Assembly (NCBI GenBank): GCA_050084515.1
Contig: CM114274.1
Span: 9,796,001-9,860,000, forward strand
Length of the DNA: 64,000 bases
Direction of reading: 5' to 3'
Source: Blasia pusilla
Lineage: Eukaryota > Marchantiophyta > Marchantiopsida > Blasiales
The notes beneath the pieces were generated by a model, which saw only the letters and a program-made list of their open reading frames with translations, was not told the origin of the DNA and did no database searches. Position numbers and translations under genes: made by a program. Shown here one piece after another: positions 1 to 15,400 of this stretch (position 1 is its first letter; every line of letters starts with the position of its first letter).

Positions 1-1800
<1,800 letters not shown>

Positions 1801-4200
1801 AGCTCAATTAGCTTCACATAGTAAATATCTATGGAAGGTGGGAAATGGTGATGAGAATACAAATGTATCAGTTGTATCGGACGTTTTGTTAGTTCTGACC
1901 AATTTTGATATCGTTTGGGCGCAATTTGGATTTGGTTGTCTCAGTGCTTTTGTTGTGAATTTCTGCATGCAAATTCTTTATCTTTCTATATCAACGTTCC
2001 TTCTCTCACTAAACACAATAAAGATAAGTGATGGCATGTTGATAGTCCATTATCTGTTTGCTTTAGCAGTCATATGAGTTGGCTCAAGAGAGAACTGTGC
2101 TGGGTGTATAGGTTGTATGGCAGATGGTGCAATCTCTGTTTTGTCACTTGTCATTAGGATTAGTTTCTTGTACATTGCTGGAATGTGATAGCAAAGGTAC
2201 TTAGCTTATATGCTCCAGTCAGTTCCTATGCTGGAAATACTCGTGTGATTTTCTTCAGGTATGCCTGGGTTTTACCGCCACAAATTCCGCCTTATCTGCC
2301 TGGGTCTCGGAACCTCTACCGATTGAAAATAGAGTTGTCATTATTTTGTAGTCTGTCTCCACATTTGTTTTCCAAAATTATTGACCTTCTGTCTCAAAAA
2401 CTGAGTACAAAGGAGCAATAATCGGGCAGTTGTGACGATACGGGTGGAACCAGACTTTTCTACAGAGTTTGAAAATGGCTGGAAAAACTCTGCTAAGATA
2501 CGGGGTATTTCCTTGTATGAGGTGTACTAAGACTGGCTGGAATAAATGTAGGTTAACTCGAATCATGGACACATGGAGATCACTAGGAGTTGAAATAGGT
2601 CTAGGTTAATTTGAATTATGGACATAAGGAAATCACTAGGAGTTGAAATGGGTTAATTTGAGTTATGCACATGTAAGTCATGACTCTGAAAAAGTGATAG
2701 TCAGGTGCCATTCATAGGCATGGAAATTGTGGCGACTTCATTTCTGTGCACTAAATTGATATCCGACAGTCACGATGATTTACAGTGTTTAATATCTCAA
2801 AAGGTGTGGATGGGTACTTCCGATCATTAGCTAGTAGAGGTGGCCTGGACGTTGGACCATTTCTGGCGATCCTCCCAAGGTTTCCAGGCTTCAACATGTG
2901 TAAGACCTGGCCATAAGTCATATTGGGTTGCAAAGGCAATTGGGGAATCAAAACGTTAACTTGTGCCGGAAAAGTGCAAAGAACCTTATCCAACATGAAC
3001 AAGATATGCTACATATTCTAGTCCTAGTACACCAGACCATGCACCTTTTTTTCGAAAAGAATCAATCTGTAAATCTTTTGCTGACAATTGCTTAGCAGCA
3101 AATGCAATCATATTCCAGTTACTAATCGGAGATTTGATCACCTTTTCATGTATCTCTGTTCCCCATAGTTATAGGAAGTCATTTTTGGTGTTCCCTATCT
3201 TCGGATGTGGAGCCCCTTCCACCTTCGCATTGGATTCCACTTGTTTTGTTGTTGAAGCAAGAGACTCTCCCAGGTTTTCCTCACCTCCATCCTAGGTCCT
3301 TTTGGATGTCCCCATATTCATACCTTTCGAAAACTTTTATGATGAAACGGTTGTTGGACTTAAACCTCATCGTTTCCAATCTACTCCGCAAGTTTCTAGA
3401 GTTCCGTGCAAGTCTTTGGTAAACCACGCATTCGAATGCATAGACCACTCCTACGAAGGAATTCACCTGAAATTTTCCAATACTTTCCAATGGTATGGAG
3501 AAACTAGTTAAAATTGACATGTAGAGAACAAGTTGCATAAGTTTCTTTCACTAATTGTATTTTCGTATATTGAAATTGTTCTTGCCGAGGCTGATAATAT
3601 CAGAATGAACCGATTTTGGATGCATTGGAAAGTTTTTGATTAGCTCTACAAGATGGTCAAACATGCCTTAGATGTTGTTCTAACCAATATGGACCCAAAT
3701 TTTTGAATTAATCGAGAAAGCCCTAGAAATGCCTCGAGAGGACCAACCTCCACTCATTCTTTCATTACAAAATTTTGTTCTCCGTGGTGGTGTGTGAGTG
3801 TGAAAGTAGTATCCCACCAATTATCCTTGTATAACAATTTTCTATAAGATATCAGAACAATATAAGAACGTAAATTGAAATTCTTGGTGTTTGAGGAGAG
3901 AAGATAAGAGAGCCAAGGCACAATTTCAGTTTGGGGGTAAAGAAATTTCAGTAAGAGTTGAGAGCAAAGATTTCAAGTGGAGTTGTAACAATGATAAAAC
4001 TTCTTAATTATATAGGGTTTGTACCAGCAACCCTAACCCTAATCCTAATTCTAATTATACTCTTAAGTTATACTAATTATGGTTAACTAAACCTAGTTAA
4101 AATAATCGTGCTTAAATAACTAATCTAGAGTAAACTTTCTTATTTTGTGCGAGTACAAATATAGTAGTGCGGGTGTCCGATGAGTTTGATTATAACTTAG
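1801..4200. other. Spacer without recognised gene; short minisatellite at 2551-2672
   Basis: This is the 3' flank of RPS2 followed by AT-rich sequence. I see no open frame with recognisable protein content. About 2.5 copies of a ~50-bp repeat (starts near 2551, 2604 and 2651, each opening with GGTTAA and containing CACTAGGAGTTGAAAT) lie at 2551-2672. Confidence 0.5.
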
Positions 4201-5880
4201 TCTTCATCATGAATTAAGTCCAAAGATAATATTAGGGAATGCGATCAACTTTCTTATGCCAAAAATTATTTTGAATTTTTGACTTGAAATTGAAAAGTCC
4301 ACTTGGATTTTAATTCTGTACATTAGAGGCTTGTGGCTCTTCCTTCTTGTTTCCCTAGTTTGAGAGAGAATAGCCAAAAAACCCAAAGTGCAAAAAGCAT
4401 AGATTCATACTCAAGAACGACAACCCTACCTCTGAGTGGAAAAAGTGGTTTAAATTTTTTGACTTGAAAGTGAATTGTATGTTTCTTTTAAATTTGGCAC
4501 ACAAAAGGATTAAGCCCATTCCAACTAGTTCTCCAAGTTTCAGAGAAAATGGATTTTATGCCCAAACTTGAAAAATGATACTCATATTAGGGAACGCCGA
4601 TGAGACCTTCTAGTGGAAGAAGTGGTTTTAGATTTTCGAGTTAAAGCGAGATGTATATTTGCTTTGAAATTATACGAATTAGAGATTTGTGATCATTCCT
4701 ACCAATCTCCTGATTTTAGAACATATGGCTACTATGCCGAAGTCCAAAGAGGATAAGACTCATATTAGGAAATGCCATTGGACCAAATCCAAAGTAAGAA
4801 ATGATAGAGTCATGTTTGGGACAAACAAACTATTAGACCTTTTAGTGGAAAAAGTGGTTGTATATTTTTGACATGAAAAGGAAATTTCTACGTGCTTTGA
4901 AAATTTGTATATAAAAGAATTTGTCCATTCTTATTAGTTCCCAAAGTTTTCAACCAAATTCCTATATTGCCCAAAGTGAAAAAAATGATAGTCTCTGTTG
5001 GGAACAATGATCAATCCTACTATTTGAGACAACGGTTTTATGTTAATTACTTGATAGTGATATTTCTATTTTCTTTGATATTCCATACACAAGAGGATCT
5101 GTGACCATCTTAACAAGTTCATCAATTTTTAAAGAAATTGGTCATCTTGGCCGAATTTCGAAAAGGAAAGACTCATATTAAGAAACGCAATCATACCTTC
5201 ATGCCAAACGTGATTTTGGATTTATGGATTGAAAGGGAAATTTTTGTTTGGGTTCAAATTTGGTACATCGGAGGCTTGTGGGCATACCATCTTGTTTACT
5301 AAGTTAGAGAGAAAATGGCCACCAAACCAAAAGTGCAAGAATGATAGATAGACTCATGTTTGGGAAATACGATCAAAATTTTTGTATGAAGGGGGATTGG
5401 GTTTTTGACTTTGAAGTAAAATGTAACTTTAGTTGAGATTTGGTCCTAAATATTTTTGTGCCCATCCCTACCAGTTTCCCAATATTTAGATATAATGACT
5501 GCCATGTCTAAAGTACAAAAATGAAAAACACATTCATGGAAAAGGAAATTAGACCTTCTGTGGAGAAGTGGGTTTTTGAATTTTGATTCAAAGGTGAAGT
5601 GTCTTCTTGTATTAAAACTTGGCTTACAAAAGGCTTGTATATACTAGAACTATTACCCTAATTTTTCATGGCAATGACCACTATGGCAAAATTTCAGAGT
5701 TAATAAACTTTTATATAGATAAGGAGATCAAACCTTCTTATGGAAAGAAGGATTTTGAACTTTTCGTCCTTATAAGTTTGTGGATATGGACATGTTCGCG
5801 AATCCAAACTTTGTCCGTGCACAACCTTGATCCTATAGGGCTATAAGTTGGAAAAAGAAATGGTAACTTCTTTTTCCTTA
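4200..5880. repeat. Degenerate ~180-bp tandem satellite, about nine units
   Basis: A recurring block of the form CCTTCTAGTGGAAGAAGTGG followed by a TTTTTGACTTGAAA-like stretch starts near 4249, 4429, 4606, 4838, 5016, 5196, 5377, 5554 and 5733. The spacings are 180, 177, 232, 178, 180, 181, 177 and 179; the one long unit carries an extra ~50 bp. Within each unit the same later landmarks recur: AGGCTTGTGG..CATTCC, then CCAAAGTGCAAAAATGATA, then ACTCATATTAGGGAA. Units are strongly diverged, so this is an old array. The period is close to a nucleosome repeat length, as in many plant satellites. Confidence 0.75.
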
Positions 5881-7581
5881 TTTGCATAAGCTCATTTTGA
5901 GAAGCTTCATATGAACACCACTTGTAAAGCCTATCAATTCACTTTAATTTATTTTTGATTCTACCTTGTTCTAAGCGAAATGCACAATGGAGTTTTTTAA
6001 AAGTAAATATAAAAAAATATTTTAGATTCTGAATTTTTTGCCCAATCTTCAAGTAGTGTTCGTAAACCCCCCCGGTTTCTTTCTCTTTTCCATTAAAAAA
6101 ACCAGAATTTGAATAGGTTGAAACAATTACTAAACACTAATGTATAGTAGATGCCATGCATGAGACTAATCATGATACACATAAATTCAAAAATAGATTG
6201 TCTTGTTGCCCGTATTGTGAGGAATATTTTGTTGTTTTCCAGATTAATAAGGTGAAATTTTTTATTTTTTTAAAAATGCGGAATTTGGGTTTCATTATCT
6301 TTAAAATTCAATTGGAAATCCATCCTTACTATTTTTTTGCCTTTTTTTTTCTCGTGAAACTTTAGTCATTTAATGTGTGTCAAGTGGCTAAATTATGCCT
6401 TCACATTGTAGTTCTATATTTTTTGGAGTGGCCACATATCTCCATCCAAAAACAATTTTATGTGAAAGTTCCGACTCAATAGTTCCCCATGAGACAAACT
6501 TCTTTGTCCTTTCAATTGCAAACTAGTATTAAAGATCTGATTTGGGCATGGATGCAAGTTTGGTATGCCCTAGTTCAAGGTAGGTTTTTTATTTCTAATT
6601 CCATGTCCCAATGTTGGAAATCTTTGAAATTCTCAGCTATCTTCCATGTGTTCTTCCACATGCCCATACCAAGTTTAAGAACTTGAAAGTGACCATAAAA
6701 GAAGTTGTACATCTTGGCCGAGGAGCACGCTTCGGCCATCTTCTATTTGAATAAACAAGAGTTGGGACCGTTGGATTATTCTCAAACTTTGCAGGTAGGT
6801 ATGAAAAGGGACAGGAAAACAGGTGAACAGTTCGGATTGTAAAACTTACGTTTAGTGATTCCTACAAGTTCTTGCTTTAGGGTATAGGGTTTTCAATTTT
6901 AAGTCATTGTAGGGAGGCATTTTGGCTATGATAAAAATATGAAATATTATAAGGATATAGAGACACATGTCATGGAAAATTTTAATAGCTTTTGGATGGA
7001 TGATTGGGATGTTAAATATACCTAAGTGTTTGAATTAGTTAAATAATTAATTTTACTTTATTAAATTTACCTTACAAATTGAATAAAATTTTATAAATTA
7101 TTTATTTTTTATGTGAAAATCTCAGTGTGCATCCCTTGGTTAAACTCGAGGGTGAAATTGGCAATAAAGAACCCCTATCTTAGGTGTTCGTACTTCCAAA
7201 ATTTGCCCATTTTTGAATAAAGTAGCTCCTACAAGCCCAACTAATCTAATGAACAACAAAGTTCTCGATAAGTATATTAGCTTTCTTTTTCTTGCGTTCT
7301 CTACACTTCTTATACTTCCCAAAATTATTTGGATTTGTTTCTGATAAGGCAAATTTTAAAAGTCAAAACCCATGTGTTATCCTACCTTCACCATATTGAG
7401 GAATCCTCACAACATTGCATTTGAGAAAGCGATTGTCTACTAATGTTTCTTCTCTTGGTGTGCAGTTTAGACGCTGTAGTTAATAGAGATGGGGTTGAAA
7501 GGATTGTCACATATAATAATACAATGAATGATATTATATTTTTATTAGCTTGCAAAAGTGGCTCCCACTTATTAACTCATA
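5881..7581. other. AT-rich spacer, nothing recognised
   Basis: Low-GC sequence with homopolymer runs. No open frame has recognisable protein content, and no terminal repeats were seen. Confidence 0.4.
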
Positions 7582-7781
7582 TTAGTGGACAGCCCGTGCC
7601 ATGCACGAGAGTGAAGGATCTAATCATTTTGCATACAATTTTTTTTTCTTATTGCGTACAAAAGGAGAAATATTTTTTTGTTATCTATAGAATGGAAAAT
7701 ATTTTTTTGTTGCCGGGTTACCACATGTCAAGCGGAGAAGTGTTTGCAAATTAAAAAGGCACTCTCCAATAAAAATATAGA
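7582..7781 (-). mobile_element. Mini-Helitron, family 2 (degenerate 3' end)
   Basis: Read on the minus strand, the element opens with TCTATATTTTTATTGGAGAG just after an A. It ends with a GC-rich hairpin (GTGCATGGCACGGG) about 11 bp before CTAA followed by T. That is the Helitron pattern: TC start, subterminal hairpin, CTRR end, insertion between A and T. The opening GGAGAGTGC block and the ending match the copy at 21436-21558. It is about 200 bp with no coding capacity, so non-autonomous. A further GGAGAGTGTCCTTTAGGTTG block in plus orientation at 7857-7876 looks like a broken second copy. Confidence 0.6.
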
Positions 7782-9469
7782 TTGAGAAAGTAATATTACT
7801 CCATGTAAGATTTCCTTATTTGCGTTGATTTTTTTATGTCTTTAATTATATTATTATTGGAGAGTGTCCTTTAGGTTGCAAATACCTCTCCTATTGATAC
7901 TTTCAACCAATAAAATCATTTTTTTTCATTAATAATTATCTAAAATTATTTTAAAATTAACATTCATCAAGAAAGATAACTTAAACCCCTACATTATTCT
8001 AGCTTATTTATTCAAAAAAATTAGTCATGAAAAATAATTTACTCGTGAATTTTTTATTTATTTACTTGTTTATTTATATTTAGGAAAACAAGTTTGACAG
8101 AAAGGAAATCGAGGGCACGGAAAAGAAAAACACAAGGTATGAAGAAGTTTATGAACTTATCTATATTATAATGCACGACCTTACAAGAAAAAAAGTGTGA
8201 TAGTAATACAAAATAACGTGTTTGAATTTTGTCCTTTGATTCCTTTAGATGGGTAGAGAAAAAATTTGAGTGAAAGAGGAAAATATTTTTTTAAATAAAT
8301 TAATTTTAAGGGATGATCCTAGATGTAGTAGTGAGATAATTATAATAAAGAGCAAAAAAAATTCCTTCTTTCCACTTAATTCATATTTATGGGAAGGGAA
8401 GACTAATTTTAATGAAGAAAGAATAGATATTGTTTAAATTTTATGAAAAGATCGAAGTATTTAGGGGAATGGAATATCATTTAAATTTTAATTGGAATGT
8501 TATTATTCTTCTCAGATTTAAAAAATAAATAAATTTATATTGAAAAATTGAAATGAAAAATATGAATATTTTTGACCATAATCATTTTAATTCATGTTTG
8601 ATATTTTTAAATATTAATATTAATTTTTATCCATATTTTTTCCAAATATTTTTTAATATTTGGTTGTGTCCTTCGGATACTTTGACTCTTTTATTGAGAT
8701 TCATCTCATTTTTCTCAGGACAGGACTCAGACATTCTCGAAAAGGTTCGCACTTCCGCCTTTCAGATAGAGACTATTAGACCGAGACCGCAAGTACACTA
8801 ACTATGGTGTGCCGAGCTCGATCTCGGCCAGCCCCGATCATGGAGCGGTTGTAGATAGCTAGCTAGCGAGGACCTGCGGCGGTCGAGCTCGGGAGAGTGT
8901 GATTTAGAAAGCCTGTCAGCTGTTCCAGCTTTGAAATTCGAGACTTCAATGAGACATTCCGACTTGAGATGACGAGCTCGGTCTGGTCCAAGCAAGAGGT
9001 GATGATACGAGGGGCGGGAGGAGCGAAGTCGAAAAGAGCTGGCTGTGGGGATGTGCGATCGACTCCGATTTCAAATTCAAATTGGTCGCTGAGATTGTCC
9101 TGAGAGGTACGTGCTCTGTTCCGGTGGTGTATGCGAATGAAGTGGCTTCTCCGAAACGCGCTGCACGAAAAATGGCACCACGTTCCGCAATGGCTCGCGT
9201 CCGGCGCAATCGACTCCCTTATTTCTGTCACAAGAATGGATGTTGGGGTACTTGTGGAAAGAGGCGTCGGGCTCTCCCAAGCAGCAACGGCAGCAGCCGC
9301 AGCAGAAGAGGAGGAGGAGGAGGAGGGAGGAGGAGATGGTGCGAAGTGGTGCCGAATAGCGAGTTCAAGCGTCGTGTGCTGAGCGTTTTTCATTGTTTTG
9401 AATTTGGGTGTCGCCAGTTTTTGGCCCGCGCAATCCGACTTTGCTACTGAGTGTGGAGGGAGTGATTGG
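7782..9469. other. AT-rich spacer passing into GC-rich sequence, no gene recognised
   Basis: Positions 7782-8700 are very AT-rich. From about 8740 the composition turns GC-rich, as in the gene islands, and includes a purine (GGA)n tract near 9312-9340. This may be the remains of the 5' part of the ABCC pseudogene that follows, but I cannot align it to the intact copy. Confidence 0.35.
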
Positions 9470-12400
9470 AGCCAATCGCCCTGAAGTCACCCCTTATGCG
9501 ACTGTGGAATGGTTGAGTCTTGGCAGCATTTCGTGGCCGAGTCCAGTGATCGCCTTCGGGGTGAGGAAGACACTTCGGCTGGAGGATTTGCAGGTGGCAG
9601 CACCAGTCTCGAGCGCCTATTTTGCCAGATTGAGGCGAGGCAGGTAGAGCAATACAGGGAAGAATCGTCGTCGTCGTCGTCAACTTAGATATTGGCTATT
9701 TCCATGACCCTGACCTTCGGGAGACGAGCTCTTTCAGATACCGCTCTGGCAGTAGTGATGACAGCGGCTGTCTTTGCCAGGTGCTGGTAGAAGATCTCGT
9801 TGAGCACTTGGTCCGGCAGCAGACAGTTTCATGACGAGGGTTTGGTTCTGACCGTTTGCTTCTCGTCGGGGACTATTGGGCAGATCTTCGTTAGGCCGCG
9901 ATGGAACCTACAATCGCTAGTCCTGGGGTGCAATTCCGCTCCGCATTGGTTCCTGCAGTGAATCAGAAAGGATTGCGGCTATCCGAGCAGGCCAGGCCAA
10001 GACACACACACACACACACAAACGAGTGGAGAGATCATCAATTTTGTCATCGTGGATGTGGAGAAAATTGGGAATTTAGTGTGGTACTGTCAAGACATTA
10101 TTATCTTTCCTCTTCAGGCTTTTCTTGCCCTCCTGTTCCTGTACAAGGTGTTGGGGATCGTAGCAGGTCTGGCCACATTCATCACATCAGATGATTCAGC
10201 TGTACGAATTCTTGCAAACTTCCCTCTGTGGAGATAGGAGAAAGGTAGTTGAGTACGACGACGAGCTGATACAGGCCAAACATGCGAAAATAAAGCCTTC
10301 GACAGAAAGCGCAAAATTCGCGCTATCAAGCTGCAAGCTTGGGAGAATCGGTATTCGGCGAAGCTCGAAGTATCCGCTATCCGTAGAGTGTCGTTGGTTG
10401 AAGAAATAGCTTCATGCGTCTACTGCCATCACCTTCGTATTCCACTTATCCCCGATTTTGGTGGCAGCGGGAAGCTTCAGCGCATGTCTGTTGTTGGATG
10501 TGCGTCTAAAATCAGGACGCGTTCTCTCCGCACTGCCGCTCTTCATCGTCATTCAAGAAACTCTGATTCAGATTCCCGAGCTATCTCCGACCGTTTCTGA
10601 TGCCTGGGAAGGTCGATGAATCGCCCTCAGAAGTATCTTCTCGACGAAGAGCTTCAAGGGGATGCCGTGAGACGTGGACCCGAAAGTGTTTCCATCTCTG
10701 ACGAATCTGGCTATCCTCCTGTTACTGATGCTGAATTATTCGAAGGACAATTGCTTCAGGACTGAGGACTCAGGAGAGTTCAATTGGGAGCTACCATCGC
10801 TCGAGGACCTGCCCATCCTTAACAAAATCGATCTCCCCATCAGAAAGAGTCGCAGTCTGTGCTATAATTGCTTCAGGAAAATCGAGCCTACTTTCTCGCC
10901 TTCTCGGAGAAACCCCAAAACAGAACGGTTAGTGGTGATGTCCTCCTCACTCGAGCTCTCGTCCCCTCAAAGAGGAATGGCTAATCTATATAATTAAAAG
11001 GGTTAGAAAAACAAAGCCCTTCTCTTATTGGCGTGTTTTTATATGCTACTAGTATGTTGTAACATATTAGTTGCATATTAGAACATACTAGTAGCATATA
11101 AAAACACCCGACGCCTTCTGCTAGTCCTATCAAAGGAAGGCCACCAAAATGAATCGAATATGAGCACCCATTGTAGAGAGAAGGGGCAAAACTGATGATT
11201 ATTATTATATTCCTAGCAGTAAAAAGGATCTGGAGAGTCTAGAATGCATGACATAGGAGAGTGTCTAACGGAATCCATACTTTAGAAAGCACTTATTGAA
11301 TGTTCAATTATTCTTTCTAGAATTATGTATACACTCTTCAAATCTCTCACAGCCCGAGCCCACCTTAGAAGATAGTCCGTTCCTCCTCGAGTGGGAATGG
11401 AGTTGAACGAGTTAAACCCCTACCTCATACATTTCTATATTAAGTGGACCAATCTACGTCCTTTGTTGGCTCTTCATCGTCAATCTCCCTATATCCTCTC
11501 GTGTAGGACATCCACCACCACCATCTCAGCCTCCTATGAGGATGAGAATGAATCCGAAAGATTTCTGAGATTGCCCTGCTATCGGGATGCAAGTTTCTTA
11601 CAATGTTGATGACATGTGATTGATTCTAGTTGAGGACTGCGTCGTACCAAGTCTCCCGCATAGCAAAGATTGTCGGAGGCAGGAGTCTACTTCAGTTACA
11701 ATGTTGGTAAGTAATATGGGATCGTTTCCCCTAGCTAGCTTCCATGCACTGCAGTGACTGCAACACCAGCGCTGATGTTTCTGGCACCGTTCTGAATGGA
11801 TGTAGACGTTGTGAAGGCCGAATGTAACAGTAGGACTTTTTCATCGTTGGACGTACATGAGATGATCAGTTGCGAGGATCGTTTACGTCGTCCAAATCGA
11901 TGATGTGTTCGCTGTTCCGCGCACTGATGGCAATTTTGGGATTCTACGCCGACTGGTCGGGTTTTGAGCAGAGTAGCGGTTCACTTGAGGCCTTGCCAAT
12001 CGCCCATTCTGCATCTCGTGCTACTCAAGCATGTAGGAGTAGTCCCATTGGAGTTCGGTTCAGGTTTGGAGGTTGCTTGGGTTCGCGGGAATTTCGAGCT
12101 CATGAATAGAGAGTGAAGGATGATTCCACCTTTCAACAGTTGATACCGTCTCTTTCAGATCGTCTGGTTTGTGCTGAGATCGGAATGGTGAGTTAATTCT
12201 TCATTTCTTGTGAATAATTTCATATTTGCCAAATGGTCGTTTACACTTTTACAGTTCCACTACTGCTGCTAGATATGCACGTACAGAATTACACGTTACA
12301 AAAGAAACTAATACGTCTAAAAGGGAAGAGTGAACTTGCATAAAAAGAGGAGTGAAAATGGGAGAAAAACGAAGGAGTTCTATTAGGAACAAAGGCATGT

Positions 12401-15400
12401 CACCATCTCTCACTTGGAGGAATGTCAACATGTCACTTATATAAATCTTCCTTCTTAATGGAATTAATTCGAACTTGGTGTTAGGATTTCACGTAGAATT
12501 GTATGCTGTTTTCTTTCAGGTTTTTAATTATGGTTAGTTTTGCTAAACTATGGTTGGAAGTTTACCATGGTTACAAGCCTTAGTTATTTTACTATCTACT
12601 TCTTAAATTGTTCTTATTAGTTTTGGTTATGTTAAATTGTACACATGGTATGTTAGCCTCGCCTATTGTGCTGGCCTGTTGTGCTATCCTGGTCATGTTG
12701 TGTTGGCCTGCTCATGTTGTGCTGGCCCTTCCACCTTGACTTACCATGCAATGGTTCGTTCTGCTGGTCTCTTCTAGGAAACTATATAATTCCCCTCTCT
12801 TCCCTACTTCTTTGATTCACTTCTACTCCTGCCCTCTAAGCTCTGTGTTTTGAGATTAGTTCTTACATACTTGAACCTTTGTTGGTGTTTTGATCAACTA
12901 AAAAGGAATGTGCACTGGTGTGGAGAATGCTCCAAAAACTAATTTATCACATACTCTTTCATGTTGGTTTCAACCACCTCTCTTTTGATAAGGTGTTGTT
13001 TTGTCAAGCACCAAGTCTCAATAGAAGTTGCATACTAGTTCTGCCTGCAATCCATTTCAGATTTGCTCTTTCAAGTTTGTAAGTTCACTGGAAGATCTTG
13101 TCATTATCTACTATATTTCTGTGGCTTTTAAAAGTAAGATATGAGAGAAGAGAAGTAGAATTCTGATTTCCTTACTTGGTATCCGTCATAAATGTGAAGC
13201 TTCATATCTACGGTCCGAAATGAAACGATTGGATCGGATAATACGCTCATTCAGTAATCAATATTCTGCTCATTGTTGCCTTCCAAGGTTTTTTCGGAAC
13301 ATGCTTCTTCGGATCAGGGAACCGTGGATGTACAACTTCCTTCCGACTTCCGAAATGTCATGGAGTGAGGAATTCATCTCGTGGCTTACAATGCTTTCAT
13401 GACAAAAGTCGCATGGAAAATCCTAATATTGCTGATTCCGATTACTGTCATCGTGTGTGCCCACAAGTTCGCAGCAGTCCTCCAATTGCTCATGTTCTTG
13501 ATGGAGATTCTGTGTTTTTTGATTGCACTCGCTTATACTGTTCTACTCCCTATTGAATCCATGCAAGCAGGTAATCTGATCTCCAAATGACTTGAAATCA
13601 ATACTTCTTTCAGCGGACTCATGTGCGACCTTAGCAAGGCAGATGAATGAAGACTCCTGAAATCGGCAGATCAAAATGTTCCGGGGTCCGTGGTCGCGAC
13701 TAGGGGAACAAACAGGAGCAATCAGCTGTGAGGATTTATTTAGTGTGATCCATCCGATTTGAGGAGTCTGCATCATCAATCTTCTCTAGAAATGATCACC
13801 GGGCTTTCCCTTGCCATCGCTTCGTAGCTAACAAATTTCTGCATGAATGGTGCTTTGGAGGCGCGCGGAGGCGATTGGAAGGTGGTTGGTTGCCAGATGG
13901 GGTTTGGGTTTATCTCGCATAACCTCTCCTCAAGGACATCCTGCTTCTCAGCTGTTTTGGTCCTCGTTTTACTATGTTTCTGTTTCTGTTTCGATTCCAG
14001 TTTCATGAATCCCTCCGTGATCTCGTTTCGTTACTGGGCGTGGATGCTTCTCTCAAATGGAAACTCTCTAGTGCCTTTTATTGCAGCGTTTGGTGGCAGG
14101 TGTGGCAGGCCTTGCAGTAATCTATGGTGTATAGCTGAGAATGATCCTCTCTTGGCGGATTAGGTGCATCTGCAGATTGGAGAAGAGCGCAGCCTCATTC
14201 TCGAGCGCATTCGACATGCTCCATTTTTCCACTTGAAGCTGCACCTGCGATCTAGGATTCGTGGCCCTCCCACTCAGTGGCCATCGAGCTCAAGGCCACA
14301 TTGAACTCCATGACTTGCAGGTGCAGTGTTCGTCAAGACAGTGAATTGAATCGGACCGGACATGGAGTGTGCGCAGTGGTGCTGAAAAGAGAAGGCTGAG
14401 AAGTTGAGGTGAAAATCGCCGTTTCTGGATAATCGCTCGAGGCTTTCTGACGTTCGTGTGCTCAGACGCATGAGTCCGGGCATCACAGTAGTGTCTAGGT
14501 CTTGTAGTTCTACTTGATTCTCAGAATTCTCCTAATCGTGACATGTGAAGGTGCGGTAGATTCCTCAATGCCCCTTGGCGTTGCGCGACATTACATGCTC
14601 TCTTTCCCAGGAGGAGGACAGAAGATTGGAGCGGTGGGGCGAATTGGCTGAGGGAAATGAACTCTGGTTCAAGCAATCCTTTGAATTGTGGAGCCAAGTG
14701 CTGGAAGAATTGTGATTGATGGTCCAGTTATCTCGCGCATTGGCCCGCATATCTGCGCTCCAAGCTCAGCGTCATTCCACAGGATTCAATACTCTTCAAC
14801 GGATCAATGCGGACTGACGTTGATCCTCCGCAACATCATTCCAGTTCGGAGATCTGGGAGGCGGGTGCCCATTTTCCTGCACTCTCAGATTCATCACTTA
14901 CGGTTTAGAGTGGAGTTGTCATTGATTCTCTCAATTATCTGAATCGCTTCGTTTGCTGCCAGCGAAACGCATCATCATATGCTTTTTCTGGGGTGATGAA
15001 TTTCCACAGGTTTCGGACAAATATCAGCTCGGAGACGTGGTTCGGGCGAGCTCGAGTTTCCCGGTTCGTTCTCACTCCATCTATCTAGTCGCTCATGCAT
15101 TTTGGTGTGCTTCTGGACATGATCGCAGGATTTCAAGTTTCACTAGCCTGAGCTATCCAGGAAGGTGTTGAATCGCGACCGCAAAGCCTGGAATTGGGGG
15201 CAGTCAACCCGAGTGCATGTGCGGTGGATGCGCGTGCAGTCGTCGAGAATGGTGAGAATTGAAGTGTGGGACAGCGACAACTTGTCTGTCTGAGTCGAGC
15301 GCTCTTGAAATGCACCAGAATTCTCGTCTTGGATGAGGCAACTGCGTCCGTGGATAGTGCAACCGATGCAGGCATTGAACCTATAATCCGGTCAGAATTT

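Noticed and set aside
8863-9393. Minus-strand open frame with Ser/Ala/Pro runs
   Set aside because: Low-complexity product of the (GGA)n tract; no domain and poor protein character.
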